This document shows positions 7,991-17,413 of a DNA stretch of 64,000 nucleotides, piece by piece. This stretch comes from Solirubrobacteraceae bacterium (GTDB lineage: Bacteria; Actinomycetota; Thermoleophilia; Solirubrobacterales; Solirubrobacteraceae). The notes beneath the pieces were generated by a model. The model ran no database searches. It saw nothing but the letters and a program-made list of their open reading frames with translations, and had not been told where the DNA came from. The position numbers and the translations under genes are program-made. The DNA lies in the NCBI GenBank assembly GCA_017882455.1, contig JADGPL010000004.1, forward strand, positions 62,001-126,000, written 5' to 3'. Within the stretch, counting starts at the first letter, position 1. Every line of letters starts with the position of its first letter.

Positions 7991-9286
7991 ATGAACACGC
8001 GTTTCGAGCCTGCCCGCGGACTCTCAGGCGCGTTGAGGGCGCCGGCCGACAAGTCGATCTCCCACCGCGCCGCCCTGCTGGGGGCGATGGCGAGCGAGCC
8101 GCTGCGCATCGAGGGCTACCTGCATGCGGCCGACACCGACTCGACGCTCGCTGCCGTGCAGGCTCTCGGAGCGCTGGTCGAGGTCAACGGCGATGCGGTC
8201 GTGGTGCGCGGCACCGGCCTGCGCGAGGCACGCGAGCCGGATGGACCGATCGACGTGGGCAACGCGGGAACGCTGCTGCGGCTGCTGCCCGGTTGGCTGG
8301 CCGCACAGGAGGGCCGCTCGTTCACGCTCGACGGCGATGAGTCCATTCGCCGGCGCCCCGTCGACCGGATCGCCATCCCGCTTTCCCAGATGGGCGCCGA
8401 GCTGCGAGCCCGCGAGGGGCGCTTCGCGCCGCTCGAGGTGCACGGCGCGCGCCTGCGCGCCATCTCCTACGAGCTCGACGTGGCCAGCGCCCAGGTCAAG
8501 TCCTGCATCCTGCTCGCCGCGCTCGCCGCCGACGGTGCCACCACCGTCGGCGAGCCCGCTCGCAGCCGCGACCACACCGAGCGCCTGCTGCTGCGCGCCG
8601 GGGTGGCCATCCACCGCAACGGGCGCCATGTGACCGTGGTCAACGCCGACGAGCTCCTGCTCGAGCCGCTGCAGATCCCCGGCGACCCGAGCTCAGCCGC
8701 CTTCCTGATCGCCGCCGGCGTGCTCGTGCCTCACTCGCGCCTGCTGATCCGCGACGTCGGCGTCAATTGGACGCGCACCGGCTTCCTGCGCATCCTGCGG
8801 CGCATGCAGGGGATCGTCCTCGGCGATCTCGAGGACGAGAGCGGCGAGCTCGTGGCCGAGGAGCCCGTCAGCGACCTCGACGTGGCCCACGGCGCGCTCG
8901 AGGGAACCGTCGTCGAGGCCGAGGAGGTGCCGCTCGCGATCGACGAGCTCCCGCTGGTGGCGCTGCTCGGCTGCTTCGCCGAGGGCGAGACCGTCGTTCA
9001 CGGCGCTCAGGAGCTCCGCGTCAAGGAGTCCGACAGGATCGCCGGTGTGGTCGAGGGGCTGGGAGGCCTCGGCGCCGACATCGAGGCGACCCACGACGGG
9101 TTCGTGGTGCGCGGCACCGGGGGTCTGCGCGGCGGGAGCATCGACGCCCACGGCGATCACCGCATGGCGATGATGGGCGCCGTCGCCGGCCTGGCCTCGC
9201 GCGAGGGGGTGGAGGTCATCGGCATGGACGCCGCCGCCGTCTCCTATCCCGGATTCCTCGAGGATCTGGCGGAGCTTTGCTCGTAG
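7991..9286 (+). CDS. aroA: EPSP synthase (3-phosphoshikimate 1-carboxyvinyltransferase)
   Basis: Transfers the enolpyruvyl group from PEP to shikimate 3-phosphate. N-terminal APADKSISHRAALLGA holds the substrate-binding Lys-Ser. All four motifs used to define class II EPSP synthases are present: RDHTE (RxHxE), GDPSS (GDxS), SAQVK (SAQxK) and NWTR (NxTR). In the glycine-rich PEP loop the sequence is VGNAGTLLRLL, so the position that is Ala in the glyphosate-tolerant CP4 enzyme is Gly here. Start ATG 7991 has GGAG at 7981-7984. The 3' end overlaps the cmk start by 10 bp. 431 residues, normal. Confidence 0.95.
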   Translation: MNTRFEPARGLSGALRAPADKSISHRAALLGAMASEPLRIEGYLHAADTDSTLAAVQALGALVEVNGDAVVVRGTGLREAREPDGPIDVGNAGTLLRLLPGWLAAQEGRSFTLDGDESIRRRPVDRIAIPLSQMGAELRAREGRFAPLEVHGARLRAISYELDVASAQVKSCILLAALAADGATTVGEPARSRDHTERLLLRAGVAIHRNGRHVTVVNADELLLEPLQIPGDPSSAAFLIAAGVLVPHSRLLIRDVGVNWTRTGFLRILRRMQGIVLGDLEDESGELVAEEPVSDLDVAHGALEGTVVEAEEVPLAIDELPLVALLGCFAEGETVVHGAQELRVKESDRIAGVVEGLGGLGADIEATHDGFVVRGTGGLRGGSIDAHGDHRMAMMGAVAGLASREGVEVIGMDAAAVSYPGFLEDLAELCS

Positions 9287-9918
9287 CCATCGACGGTCCC
9301 GCCGGCGCCGGCAAGTCAACCGTTGCCCGCTTGCTCGCCCGCAGGCTCGGCTACACCTACCTCGACAGCGGCGCCATGTATCGCTGCGTGGCGCTGCTGT
9401 CCCTCGCCGCGCCCACGCGCGCGCCGGGCCCGCTGGCGCGCGCCGCCAGGATCGAGCTCGCGGACGCGCCCGGTCGCTCGGCGACCCGCGTGCTGCTGGA
9501 CGGGCGCGACGTGAGCGAGGAGATCCGTGCTCCCGAGGTCTCCGAGGCGGCCTCGCGGGTGGCGGCCGACCCGGACGTGCGCGAGGCGCTGGTGGCCAAG
9601 CAGCGCGAGCTGATCGCCGACGGCGACTGGGTCGCCGAGGGCCGTGACATCGGGACCGTGGTTGCGCCCGGGGCCGAGCTCAAGGTCTTCCTGACCGCCG
9701 ATGCCACCGAGCGCGCGCGGCGACGGGCCGCCGAGCTGGGAGCCGATGCGGACACGGTACTCGCCGAGCAGACCCTGCGCGACCAGCGCGACCGCGACCG
9801 TGCCCACAGCCCGCTGAGCCCGGCTCCCGGCGCCGAGATGCTCGACACCACCGGCCTCGACGTCCAGGCCGTGGTCGAGCGCATAGCCGCGCTGGCCCGC
9901 CGGTTGCAGCGCCTCTGA
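9277..9918 (+). CDS. cmk: Cytidylate kinase
   Basis: Phosphorylates CMP and dCMP with ATP. The P-loop AIDGPAGAGKSTVARLLA starts at residue 4, LDSGAMYR is the nucleotide-monophosphate-binding motif, and EGRDIGTVV and RDQRDRDR are family signatures. I assign TTG 9277 as start because the P-loop begins only three codons later and nothing in-frame upstream resembles Cmk. This makes a 10-bp overlap with aroA, so translation is probably coupled. 213 residues. In actinobacteria cmk commonly precedes der, as it does here after a small zinc-finger gene. Confidence 0.93.
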   Translation: MLVAIDGPAGAGKSTVARLLARRLGYTYLDSGAMYRCVALLSLAAPTRAPGPLARAARIELADAPGRSATRVLLDGRDVSEEIRAPEVSEAASRVAADPDVREALVAKQRELIADGDWVAEGRDIGTVVAPGAELKVFLTADATERARRRAAELGADADTVLAEQTLRDQRDRDRAHSPLSPAPGAEMLDTTGLDVQAVVERIAALARRLQRL

Positions 9919-9964
9919 GAGCGTCGTGTGGCTGGTGGGCGGCTCGCGCCTGTACTCTGGGCCG

Positions 9965-10159
9965 ATGGCGCAGAGCGACAGGCACATCCCGGAGGCTGAC
10001 CGCTGCCCCACCTGCGCAGGGGCCGGCTGGAACTGGTGGTCGGCCGGTGAGAGCCCCCAGGAGGCCAAGTGGATCACCTGTCGCGACTGCCTCGGCACGG
10101 GGCGCCGCGACGAGAAGGGCCGCAAGCGCGAGAAGCCGGCCGAGGCCCCCGGCGCCTGA
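9965..10159 (+). CDS. Small DnaJ-type zinc-finger protein
   Basis: A 64-residue protein with two CxxC pairs in the DnaJ-like form: CPTCAGAGW near residue 14 and CRDCLGTG near residue 40, which together should bind one zinc ion. A Trp-rich stretch (WNWW) lies between them and the C-terminus is Lys/Arg/Glu-rich. No J domain is present. It lies between cmk and der on the same strand. I do not know a function; a small RNA- or protein-binding zinc finger is plausible. The in-frame extension upstream to 9926 looks non-coding. Confidence 0.65.
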   Translation: MAQSDRHIPEADRCPTCAGAGWNWWSAGESPQEAKWITCRDCLGTGRRDEKGRKREKPAEAPGA

Positions 10160-10231
10160 CGCGCCGCACCTCTACCGCGCGGGAGCGGGGCTCGGTCCGG
10201 GAAAGCGCGCTCCCGTGGTCATACTCATCTG

Positions 10232-11593
10232 ATGAAGGTCGCCATCGTCGGATACCCAAACGTGGGCAAGTCCTCGCTCATCAACCGCCTCACGGGCACC
10301 CGCGAGGCGGTCGTGCACGAGCGCCCCGGGGTGACGCGCGACCGCAAGGAGCTCGACTGCGAGTGGAACGGACGCCTGTTCACGCTGATCGACACCGGCG
10401 GCGTGGACTTCGAGGACGAGGACCCGCTCGCCGGCTCGATCCGCGACCAGGCCCGCGCGGGGATCGCTGACGCCGACGTCGCGGTGCTGGTGGTCGACGC
10501 CCGCGCCGGCGTGCGTCCGGGCGATGAGGAGATGGCGGACCTGCTGCGCCGCTCGCCGCTGCCCGTGATCGTGGCTGCCAACAAGTGCGACAGCGTCGCC
10601 GACCTGCCCCTCGCCGCGGACTTTCACCGTCTCGGCCTGGGCGAGCCGCTGGCGGTCTCGGCCACCCAGGGCCTCGGATCGGGCGACTTGCTCGACCGGA
10701 TCGTCGAGCTGCTGGGAGAGGGCGAGAACGAGCCCGAGGAGGGCACCGTGCGCCTCGCGGTCATCGGCAGGCCGAACGTCGGCAAGTCCTCGCTCGTCAA
10801 CCGTTTCCTCGGCGAGGAGCGGGTGATCGTCTCGGAGGTTGCCGGCACCACACGCGACGCGATCGACATGCCGCTGCTCGTCGGCGATCGCAAGCTCATC
10901 CTCGTGGACACCGCCGGCATGCGCCGCCAGTCCAAGGTGGCCGACTCGGTCGAGTACTACACGGCCCTGCGCTCCCAGCGCGCCGCCGAGCGGGCCGACG
11001 TGGCGCTGGTCGTCTGCGACGCAAACGACGGCGTCACCGCGCAGGACCTGCGCATCGCCGAGCTGGCCATGAAGGCCGGCTGCGCCACCGCGATCGTCCT
11101 CAACAAGTGGGACATGCAGGAGCACCCCGACAGCGACACCGGTGGGCGCCTCGATCTCGATCACGAGCGCGGGCGGGTCGCCGAGAAGCTGCGGCTGCGC
11201 CCGCGGGTGCTCACCGTGAGCGCCAAGACCGGCAGGCACGTGGCCCGCCTGCTGAGCGAAGCGATCGCGCTCGGCGACCGCATGGCCGGGCGCATACCCA
11301 CGCCTGAGCTCAACCGCTTCCTGTCTGAGACCGTGCAGGCGCGCCAGCCGCCCGTGGGCTCGCGCCGCGGTGGGAGCGGACACCGCCTCAAGCTGATCTA
11401 CATGGCCCAGATCGGCGAGCGCCCGCCCCGCTTCGCGATCCAGGTCAACTCGCGCACACGCGTGACCCGCGACTACGCCTACTTCCTGGAGAACCGCCTG
11501 CGGGCCCGCTACGCGATGGACGGCATCCCGCTGATCATCGACTTCGTCGAGCGTGGACAGCGCGGGCAGCGCGGACGCGCCCGCGCCGCATAG
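10232..11593 (+). CDS. der: Ribosome biogenesis GTPase Der (EngA)
   Basis: Tandem-GTPase protein essential for 50S subunit assembly. First G domain: [13 protein letters not shown] (G1), DTGG (G3), NKCD (G4). Second G domain from about residue 170: [21 protein letters not shown] and NKWD. A C-terminal KH-like domain follows ([14 protein letters not shown], ending [10 protein letters not shown]), with an Arg/Gly-rich tail. 453 residues is usual. ATG 10232 starts directly before the first G1 motif ([12 protein letters not shown]). Confidence 0.97.
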   Translation: MKVAIVGYPNVGKSSLINRLTGTREAVVHERPGVTRDRKELDCEWNGRLFTLIDTGGVDFEDEDPLAGSIRDQARAGIADADVAVLVVDARAGVRPGDEEMADLLRRSPLPVIVAANKCDSVADLPLAADFHRLGLGEPLAVSATQGLGSGDLLDRIVELLGEGENEPEEGTVRLAVIGRPNVGKSSLVNRFLGEERVIVSEVAGTTRDAIDMPLLVGDRKLILVDTAGMRRQSKVADSVEYYTALRSQRAAERADVALVVCDANDGVTAQDLRIAELAMKAGCATAIVLNKWDMQEHPDSDTGGRLDLDHERGRVAEKLRLRPRVLTVSAKTGRHVARLLSEAIALGDRMAGRIPTPELNRFLSETVQARQPPVGSRRGGSGHRLKLIYMAQIGERPPRFAIQVNSRTRVTRDYAYFLENRLRARYAMDGIPLIIDFVERGQRGQRGRARAA

Positions 11594-11676
11594 ACTTCTG
11601 CGACTTTTTGCCAACCGGCCCGCGGGAACACGATCCCGCCCATCCCTCTGATCTCCTGGAGCTGATCCCGCAAGTC

Positions 11677-12894
11677 ATGACTGAGCTATCCGAGAACGAG
11701 TTCCTGTTCACCTCCGAGTCGGTCACGGAGGGGCACCCGGACAAGATCGCCGACCAGATCTCCGACGGGGTGCTCGACGCCGTGCTCACCGACGACCCCT
11801 ACGGCCGCGTCGCCTGCGAGACGCTCGTCAACACCGGCCTGGTCGTCGTATCGGGGGAGATCTCGACCGACACCTACGTCGACATCCAGGAGATCGCCCG
11901 CGAGACGATCCGCAAGATCGGCTACACCGACGCCGACCTCGGCTTCTCAGCCGACTCCTGCGCGGTGCTCAACGCAATCGACAAACAGTCGCCCGACATC
12001 GCCCAGGGCGTGGACAAGGCCTATGAGGCGCGCACCGACGCCAGCGACGAGGACGAGCTCGACGTCGCCGGGGCCGGCGACCAGGGCATGATGTTCGGCT
12101 ACGCCACCAACGAGACGGACTCGCTGATGCCGCTGCCGATCTCGCTCGCGCATCGTCTCGCCGAGCGCCTGGCCGCCGTGCGCAAGGGCGGCACGCTCAA
12201 CTACCTGCGCCCCGATGGCAAGACGCAGGTCAGCGTCCGCTATCAGGACGGCAAGCCGGTCGAGATCGAAAAGCTCCTGATCTCCACCCAGCACGCCGAG
12301 GGCGCCGAATCGCTGATCCCCGACGACCTGTGGGAGCACGTCGTCGAGCCGATCCTGCCGAAAGACCTCTACGACGCGGCCAAGCTGCGCAAGAACTTCC
12401 TCGTCAACCCCACCGGGCGCTTCGTGATCGGCGGCCCCGTGGGCGACGCCGGGCTGACCGGGCGCAAGATCATCGTCGACACCTACGGCGGGATGGCCCG
12501 TCACGGCGGCGGCGCCTTCTCCGGCAAGGACCCCTCGAAGGTCGACCGCTCGGCCGCCTACGCGGCTCGCTGGGTGGCCAAGAACATCGTCAGCGCCGGT
12601 CTTGCCGAACGCGCCGAAGTGCAGGTCGCCTACGCGATCGGCGTTGCGCATCCGGTGTCCGTGATGGTCGAGACCTTCGGCACCGAGCAGGAGGGACGCA
12701 CGCGCGGTCAGATCGCGCGAGCGGTCGATGCGGTCTTCGACCTGCGCCCCGGGGCCTTCAGGGAGGAGCTCAGCCTGCATCGCCCGATCTACCAGAAGAC
12801 GGCGGCCTACGGGCACTTCGGGCGCGACGATCACGACTTCACGTGGGAGCGAACCGACAAGGCCGCCGCGCTGCGCTCGGCCGCCGGCCTCTGA
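11677..12894 (+). CDS. metK: S-adenosylmethionine synthetase
   Basis: Makes SAM from ATP and methionine. N-terminal [20 protein letters not shown], middle [12 protein letters not shown], and C-terminal [19 protein letters not shown] are the family signatures, covering the ATP-binding His/Lys residues and the phosphate-binding loop. I use ATG 11677 (405 residues), just before the conserved FLFTSE; the frame extends 23 codons upstream without similarity. The 83-bp leader holds a small GCGGG/CCCGC hairpin (11622-11639) but nothing I can call a SAM riboswitch. Confidence 0.96.
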   Translation: MTELSENEFLFTSESVTEGHPDKIADQISDGVLDAVLTDDPYGRVACETLVNTGLVVVSGEISTDTYVDIQEIARETIRKIGYTDADLGFSADSCAVLNAIDKQSPDIAQGVDKAYEARTDASDEDELDVAGAGDQGMMFGYATNETDSLMPLPISLAHRLAERLAAVRKGGTLNYLRPDGKTQVSVRYQDGKPVEIEKLLISTQHAEGAESLIPDDLWEHVVEPILPKDLYDAAKLRKNFLVNPTGRFVIGGPVGDAGLTGRKIIVDTYGGMARHGGGAFSGKDPSKVDRSAAYAARWVAKNIVSAGLAERAEVQVAYAIGVAHPVSVMVETFGTEQEGRTRGQIARAVDAVFDLRPGAFREELSLHRPIYQKTAAYGHFGRDDHDFTWERTDKAAALRSAAGL

Positions 12895-12920
12895 CCGGCG
12901 AGGCCTCTAGGGTCAGGGCG

Positions 12921-15050
12921 GTGTCCGCCACCGCCCAGCTAGAGGAGGCTCAGCCGGCTGACGCCGCTGCCGCGTCAGCGCTCGCCCGGCTCGGGCGCGG
13001 GCATGCTGGGGCCGAGGGGGCGTTGAGCATCGCCAAGGTGCAGCCGATGACCACCGCTCGCGCCCTGCGAGGCCCCTTCGACTACACGCTGCCGGAGGGG
13101 CTCAGGGACGGTGTGGACATCGGCTCGATGCTCGTCGTTCCCTTCGGTCGTCGCGAGGTCCTCGGCGTCGTCGTAGGGCTCGCCGACAGCAGCGATGTCG
13201 CCGAGGAGAAGCTCCTGGCGCCCCTGCGCGTGCTCGATGAAGGCCCGCCCGCCCTGCCCGTGGACCTCGTTGCGCTGGCCGAATGGATCGCCGCCGAGTA
13301 CTGCTCGACGATCGCCCGCGCGCTCGCTCTCGTGCTGCCGCCGGGTGCCTCGCGGCGACTGAGCGGGCGCAAGCGCCGCGCCGTGGAGCGCCCGCGCCAT
13401 CTCGCGGTGGGCACGCGCAGCCCCAGCGCCCCCGAGCTGACCGACGAGCAGGCGGCGGTCCTCGCCCCGCTGATCGACGCCCTCGACGCCGGTCGCTGCG
13501 AGCAGCGGCTGCTGCACGGCGTGACCGGGTCGGGCAAGACCGAGGTCTACCTGCGCGCAGCTGCCAGCGCCCTGGAGCACGACCGCGGCGCCATCATCCT
13601 CGTCCCTGAGATCGCGCTCACGCCACAGATCGTGGGGCGTTTCATCGAACGCTTCGGCGAGACCGTGGCAGTGCTGCACTCGCGCCTCACCCCCGGCCAG
13701 CGCTACGCCGAGTGGCGCCGTCTGCGCGAGGGCGAGGCGAGGGTCTGCGTGGGTCCGCGCTCGGCCGTGTTCGCCCCGATCGAGGATCTCGGCCTGATCG
13801 TCGTCGATGAGGAGCACGACGCCTCCTACAAGCACGAAGGCGACCCCCGCTACGACGCCCGCGACGTGGCCGCCGAGCGGGCGCGGCGCAGCGGCGCCGT
13901 ACTGCTGCTGGGAAGCGCCACCCCGCGAGCCGAGACAGTGCATCGCGTGCCGGCATCGCGGCTGGCCAGGCGCGTGGACGGGCGCCCCCTGCCGGCGGTG
14001 CGGGTGCTCGACATGCGGGGCGAGCAACAGGGATTGCACCCCCTCACCGCGCAGGCGCTGGCCGAGGTGCGAAGCGCTCGCGGCAAGGCGATCGTGCTGC
14101 TCAACCGCCGCGGCTGGTCCAACTTCCTCTCCTGCCGCTCCTGCGGGCGCGTGTGGAGCTGCCCCGAATGCGACGTTGCGCTCGTGCTCCATCGCAGCGG
14201 GGGGTATCTGGCGTGCCACCACTGCGGCCACCGCGAGTCAGCGCCCGCCCGCTGCGATGAGTGCTCCTCGACCGCCGTGGCGCGCCACGGGGCGGGCACC
14301 GAACGCCTGCAGCACGAGATCTCGAGCGTCTTCGACGACGGCAGCTTTCCGGTCTTTCGCCTCGACGCCGATGTCGTCGCCGCGGCCGACTCCGCGCCGG
14401 CGCGAGCGAATGCGGATGAGGAGGGCGGCGTGGGAGCGCTCCTGCGCCGCTTCGAGGCGGCCGATTGCGGCGTGCTGATCGGGACGCAGATGGTGGCCAA
14501 GGGCCACGACTTCCCCGACGTGAGCCTCGGGGTGGTGCTCGACGCCGACGCCACCCTGCGCTTTCCCGACTTTCGCGCCGAGGAGCGCACCTTCGCGCTG
14601 ATCGCACAGCTCGCCGGGCGTGCCGGAAGGGGCGTACACGGACGCGTCCTCGTCCAGACGATCGCTCCGGAGGCCCGTGCGATCGTTCACGCCGCCCGCC
14701 ACGACAGCGACGGCTTCATCGCCGGCGAGCTCGACCGTCGCCGCGCGCTTCGCTACCCGCCCTTCTCCCACCTCATCCGGATCGTGTGCTCCGCCGAGGA
14801 GTCACCGCCCGCGCGCGACGCTGCGACCGAGCTGCGCGAGCGCATCTGCGCCTCGGCCCCGAGCCTCGACTCAAGCGTGCTCGGTCCCGCCGCGCTGTTC
14901 CGGCTCAGGGGTCGCGAGCGCCAGGTGCTCGTCGTCAAGGCCCCCGAGCGGCGCGAGGCCCTGCAGGTCGTGGGAGAGGCAGTGCAGCGGGCCGCAGCAG
15001 GTGGGTCCCACGCCGGCGTCAGCTTCAGCGTGGACGTCGATCCGCAGTAG
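12921..15050 (+). CDS. priA: Primosomal protein N' (PriA helicase)
   Basis: Replication restart helicase. Order of elements: 3' DNA-binding domain near the N-terminus (ALRGPFDYTLPEGL), Walker A in LLHGVTGSGKTEVYLRA, DEEH box in LIVVDEEHDASYKHE, motif III LLGSATPRAE, then eight cysteines in four CxxC pairs (CRSCG, CPECD, CHHCG, CDECS) for the two zinc sites, and motif VI region LAGRAGRG. The start is uncertain: GTG 12921 gives 709 residues, while TTG 13023 begins next to the first conserved residues (SIAKVQPMTTA). Confidence 0.93.
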   Translation: MSATAQLEEAQPADAAAASALARLGRGHAGAEGALSIAKVQPMTTARALRGPFDYTLPEGLRDGVDIGSMLVVPFGRREVLGVVVGLADSSDVAEEKLLAPLRVLDEGPPALPVDLVALAEWIAAEYCSTIARALALVLPPGASRRLSGRKRRAVERPRHLAVGTRSPSAPELTDEQAAVLAPLIDALDAGRCEQRLLHGVTGSGKTEVYLRAAASALEHDRGAIILVPEIALTPQIVGRFIERFGETVAVLHSRLTPGQRYAEWRRLREGEARVCVGPRSAVFAPIEDLGLIVVDEEHDASYKHEGDPRYDARDVAAERARRSGAVLLLGSATPRAETVHRVPASRLARRVDGRPLPAVRVLDMRGEQQGLHPLTAQALAEVRSARGKAIVLLNRRGWSNFLSCRSCGRVWSCPECDVALVLHRSGGYLACHHCGHRESAPARCDECSSTAVARHGAGTERLQHEISSVFDDGSFPVFRLDADVVAAADSAPARANADEEGGVGALLRRFEAADCGVLIGTQMVAKGHDFPDVSLGVVLDADATLRFPDFRAEERTFALIAQLAGRAGRGVHGRVLVQTIAPEARAIVHAARHDSDGFIAGELDRRRALRYPPFSHLIRIVCSAEESPPARDAATELRERICASAPSLDSSVLGPAALFRLRGRERQVLVVKAPERREALQVVGEAVQRAAAGGSHAGVSFSVDVDPQ

Positions 15051-15081
15051 GGCGCCGACTCCTCATAGACTCAGTTGCACG

Positions 15082-15738
15082 ATGCCGGCAGAGGACGAGA
15101 CAGTCGCAGAGGATGCTTCCATCGAGCTCGCCGTCCCCACCTCCGAAGAGGCCGATGTCGAGGTCGAGCGCGAGCAGGACGCCCCCGAGCCGGCCGAGCT
15201 CGACCCCGAGACACGGGCACGCCGCGACGCGGCGCTGCGCCACGTTCGCAAGCTCGGCGATCCGGTGCTGCGTGCGACGGCGCTGCCGGTGGAGCGCTTC
15301 GACGAGGCGCTCCAGACGGAGATCGAGCGCATGGGCGTGCTGATGCACGACGCGCTGGGCGTGGGGCTGGCGGCCACCCAGCTGGGGGTGCTGCACCGCG
15401 TGCTCGTCTACCGGGCCTATCCTGAGGACCCGCTCACGGCGCTTGTCAATCCCGAGATGACGTGGATGAGCGACGAGCAGGAGACCGCCGAAGAGGGATG
15501 CCTGAGCCTCCCGTCCGTGCACGTGGAGGTCGAGCGCTCGGCGCGGGTGCGCGTCGTGGCCAAGGATGCGGGCGGCGATGATCTCGAGATCGAGGCCGAG
15601 GGCCTCGAGGCCCGGATCATCCAGCACGAGATCGATCACCTCAACGGCGTCCTGATCCTCGACCGCATCTCGCGCCAGGCTCGCAAGGAGGCGATGCGCG
15701 CGATGCGCGAGGCGCAGTCGGCTCCTAGCGCGGCTTAG
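15082..15738 (+). CDS. def: Peptide deformylase with acidic N-terminal extension
   Basis: Removes the formyl group from the initiator Met. The three family motifs are intact: GLAATQLG, EEGCLSLP (metal-binding Cys) and the segment HEIDHLNG (HExxH). Residues 1 to about 50 are unusual: very acidic and poor in structure, rich in Glu, Asp, Ala and Pro, before the conserved RKLGDPVLR. If the start is right (ATG 15082), the protein is 218 residues, longer than a typical 160-190. Followed 24 bp later by fmt, the usual pairing of formylation and deformylation. Confidence 0.94.
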   Translation: MPAEDETVAEDASIELAVPTSEEADVEVEREQDAPEPAELDPETRARRDAALRHVRKLGDPVLRATALPVERFDEALQTEIERMGVLMHDALGVGLAATQLGVLHRVLVYRAYPEDPLTALVNPEMTWMSDEQETAEEGCLSLPSVHVEVERSARVRVVAKDAGGDDLEIEAEGLEARIIQHEIDHLNGVLILDRISRQARKEAMRAMREAQSAPSAA

Positions 15739-15761
15739 CCACCGCGACGGTCGCAGGGCTC

Positions 15762-16718
15762 TTGAGCACGGTCTTCCTCGGCACGTCGGACTTTGCCGCC
15801 GCCGTCCTCGAGCGCCTGGCGCGCAGCGAGGAGCACCGTCCGGCGCTCGTCCTCACCCGCCCGGATCGTCCCAGCGGGCGCGGGCGGCGTCTCACCTCGC
15901 CGCCCGTGGCCGAGCGAGCGCGTTCCCTGGGGATCGCGCTCGCGCAGCCCGAGAGCGTCAACGACCCCGAGGCGCGCGCGCTGATCGCGCGCGCCGGTCG
16001 ACCAGCAGGGACACCGGGCGCGGCAGCAGTCCGCGAGGAACGCCAGACGGTCATCGTGTGCGCATTCGGGGCGCTCATCAAGGAGCCGCTGCTCTCAGAG
16101 CACGAGATGCTCAACGTGCACCCCTCGCTGCTCCCGCGCTGGCGTGGCGCGGCGCCGATCGAGCGCGCGCTGATGGCTGGGGACGCGCAGACCGGGGTCT
16201 CGATCATGCGCCTCACGGCCGGCCTGGACAGCGGTCCCGTATGTCTGGTGGACACCGAGCCGATCGAACCCGAGGACACCTATGGATCGCTTGCCGCGCG
16301 CCTGCAGGAGCTCAGCGGCGAGCTGCTCGTGCGTGCGCTGCGCGAGCGCCCGCCGTTCGTGGAGCAGACCGAGGAGGGCGTGAGCTATGCCGAGAAGATC
16401 ACCGCCGCCGACCGCCTGCTCGATCCCGCCCGCGGCGCTGAGGAGCTGGAGCGCATCGTGCGGGCCCTGCATCCGCATATCGGGGCGCGAGCGGCGCTCG
16501 CAGACGGCGCGCTGCTCGGCGTGCATCGCGCGAGACTCGTGGATGGCGCGCAGATCGATGTGGGCTCGCTGGACCGCGGAGTCATGGCGCTCGACGGACG
16601 CCTGCTGCTCGTGTGTGCCACCGGAGCGCTCGAGCTGCTCCTCGTGCAGCCGCCGGGAGCGCGCGCGATGGACGCTTCCGCGTATCTGCGCGGTCACGGC
16701 CCGCCCGGACGCCGGTAG
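15762..16718 (+). CDS. fmt: Methionyl-tRNA formyltransferase
   Basis: Formylates initiator Met-tRNA using 10-formyl-tetrahydrofolate. The N-terminal formyltransferase domain shows VFLGTSDFA, then NVHPSLLPRWRGAAPIERA with the catalytic Asn/His, and the Asp in LTAGLDSGP. The C-terminal OB-like domain starts near residue 205 (YAEKITAADR). A stretch around residues 76-93 (AGRPAGTPGAAAVREERQ) interrupts the point where other Fmt proteins read directly into the VIVCAFG strand. Start is TTG 15762. The 3' end overlaps the convergent flavoprotein gene by 25 bp. Confidence 0.93.
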   Translation: MSTVFLGTSDFAAAVLERLARSEEHRPALVLTRPDRPSGRGRRLTSPPVAERARSLGIALAQPESVNDPEARALIARAGRPAGTPGAAAVREERQTVIVCAFGALIKEPLLSEHEMLNVHPSLLPRWRGAAPIERALMAGDAQTGVSIMRLTAGLDSGPVCLVDTEPIEPEDTYGSLAARLQELSGELLVRALRERPPFVEQTEEGVSYAEKITAADRLLDPARGAEELERIVRALHPHIGARAALADGALLGVHRARLVDGAQIDVGSLDRGVMALDGRLLLVCATGALELLLVQPPGARAMDASAYLRGHGPPGRR

Positions 16719-17383
16719 TCGGTGACGTAGCGCGGCGCCTCGATCGCCTCGCGCAGCCCGGGGTCGGGCAGCGGCGCTCCGGGCGTGGTGGCGAATGGGA
16801 TCACGCCCGCCCAGACGTCGAGCGCGTGGTCCTCCTCGTCGTCCAGCGGCGGCCCGGTGCGGATCTTGGCCGAGGCCTCCACGATCGGGATCGAGAGCAC
16901 CGCGGTGGCTCGCAGCTCGCTCTCGCTCGGGCCGCGCACCTCATCGGAGCGGCCGGGGACGATGTGCTCCACGACCGCCCTGAGCGCGGCATGCTTCTCG
17001 TCGGGGTCATCCACGCTGCTGGCCCGTCCGATCAGCACCACCGAGCGATAGTTGGCCGAGTGATGCATCGCCGCGCGCGCGAGCACGAGCCCGTCGAGCA
17101 GTGAGACCGTCAGGCAGACGGGAGCGCCCGCGCCCAGCGTTCGCAGGGTGCGAGCGGCGATAGAGCCGTGGCAGTAGACGACGTCGCCGCTGCGAGCGTG
17201 CAGAGTGGGGATGACCAGCGGCTGGCCGTCCCCGTCGACGATCCCGAGGTGCGCGATCAGCGCCTCGTCGAGGATCGCGTCGATCGTCTCGCGCTCGTAG
17301 CTCCCGCGCTCGCGCTTGCGGCGCAGGCGCACGCGCTCCGATGGGGGCGCGGCCGTGCTCGGGCCTGAGGGCTCGCTGGTCAC
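16694..17383 (-). CDS. Pyridoxamine 5'-phosphate oxidase-like flavoprotein
   Basis: Split-barrel FMN-binding fold protein of 229 residues. Family features: the segment LIAHLGIVDGDGQPLVIPT, VYCHGSIAAR, and NYRSVVLIGRA. These proteins bind FMN or related cofactors; the true substrate is unknown. GTG 17383 is chosen because AGGAGGAG lies 5 bp upstream on this strand; the open frame continues upstream into the divergent regulator gene without similarity. It is divergently paired with a MocR-type PLP-binding regulator across 30 bp, so it is likely that regulator's target and perhaps connected with B6 vitamers. Confidence 0.8.
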   Translation of the reverse strand: MTSEPSGPSTAAPPSERVRLRRKRERGSYERETIDAILDEALIAHLGIVDGDGQPLVIPTLHARSGDVVYCHGSIAARTLRTLGAGAPVCLTVSLLDGLVLARAAMHHSANYRSVVLIGRASSVDDPDEKHAALRAVVEHIVPGRSDEVRGPSESELRATAVLSIPIVEASAKIRTGPPLDDEEDHALDVWAGVIPFATTPGAPLPDPGLREAIEAPRYVTDYRRPGGP

Positions 17384-17393
17384 GTCTCCTCCT

Positions 17394-17411
17394 ATCTGTA
17401 ATAGTACAGAT
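17394..17411. promoter_or_regulatory. Palindromic operator candidate between divergent genes
   Basis: ATCTGTA (17394-17400) and TACAGAT (17405-17411) are perfect inverted 7-bp arms around four bases. They occupy the centre of the 30-bp gap between the flavoprotein and MocR regulator start codons. A second palindrome, GTATC-G-GATAC (17431-17441), lies in the first codons of the regulator. GntR-type winged helices bind such sites, so autoregulation and control of both genes is likely. No binding data. Confidence 0.55.
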
Positions 17412-17413
17412 CG

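Noticed and set aside
11594-11676. Possible SAM riboswitch before metK
   Set aside because: Only a 5-bp hairpin is visible; no SAM-I or SAM-II core could be traced.
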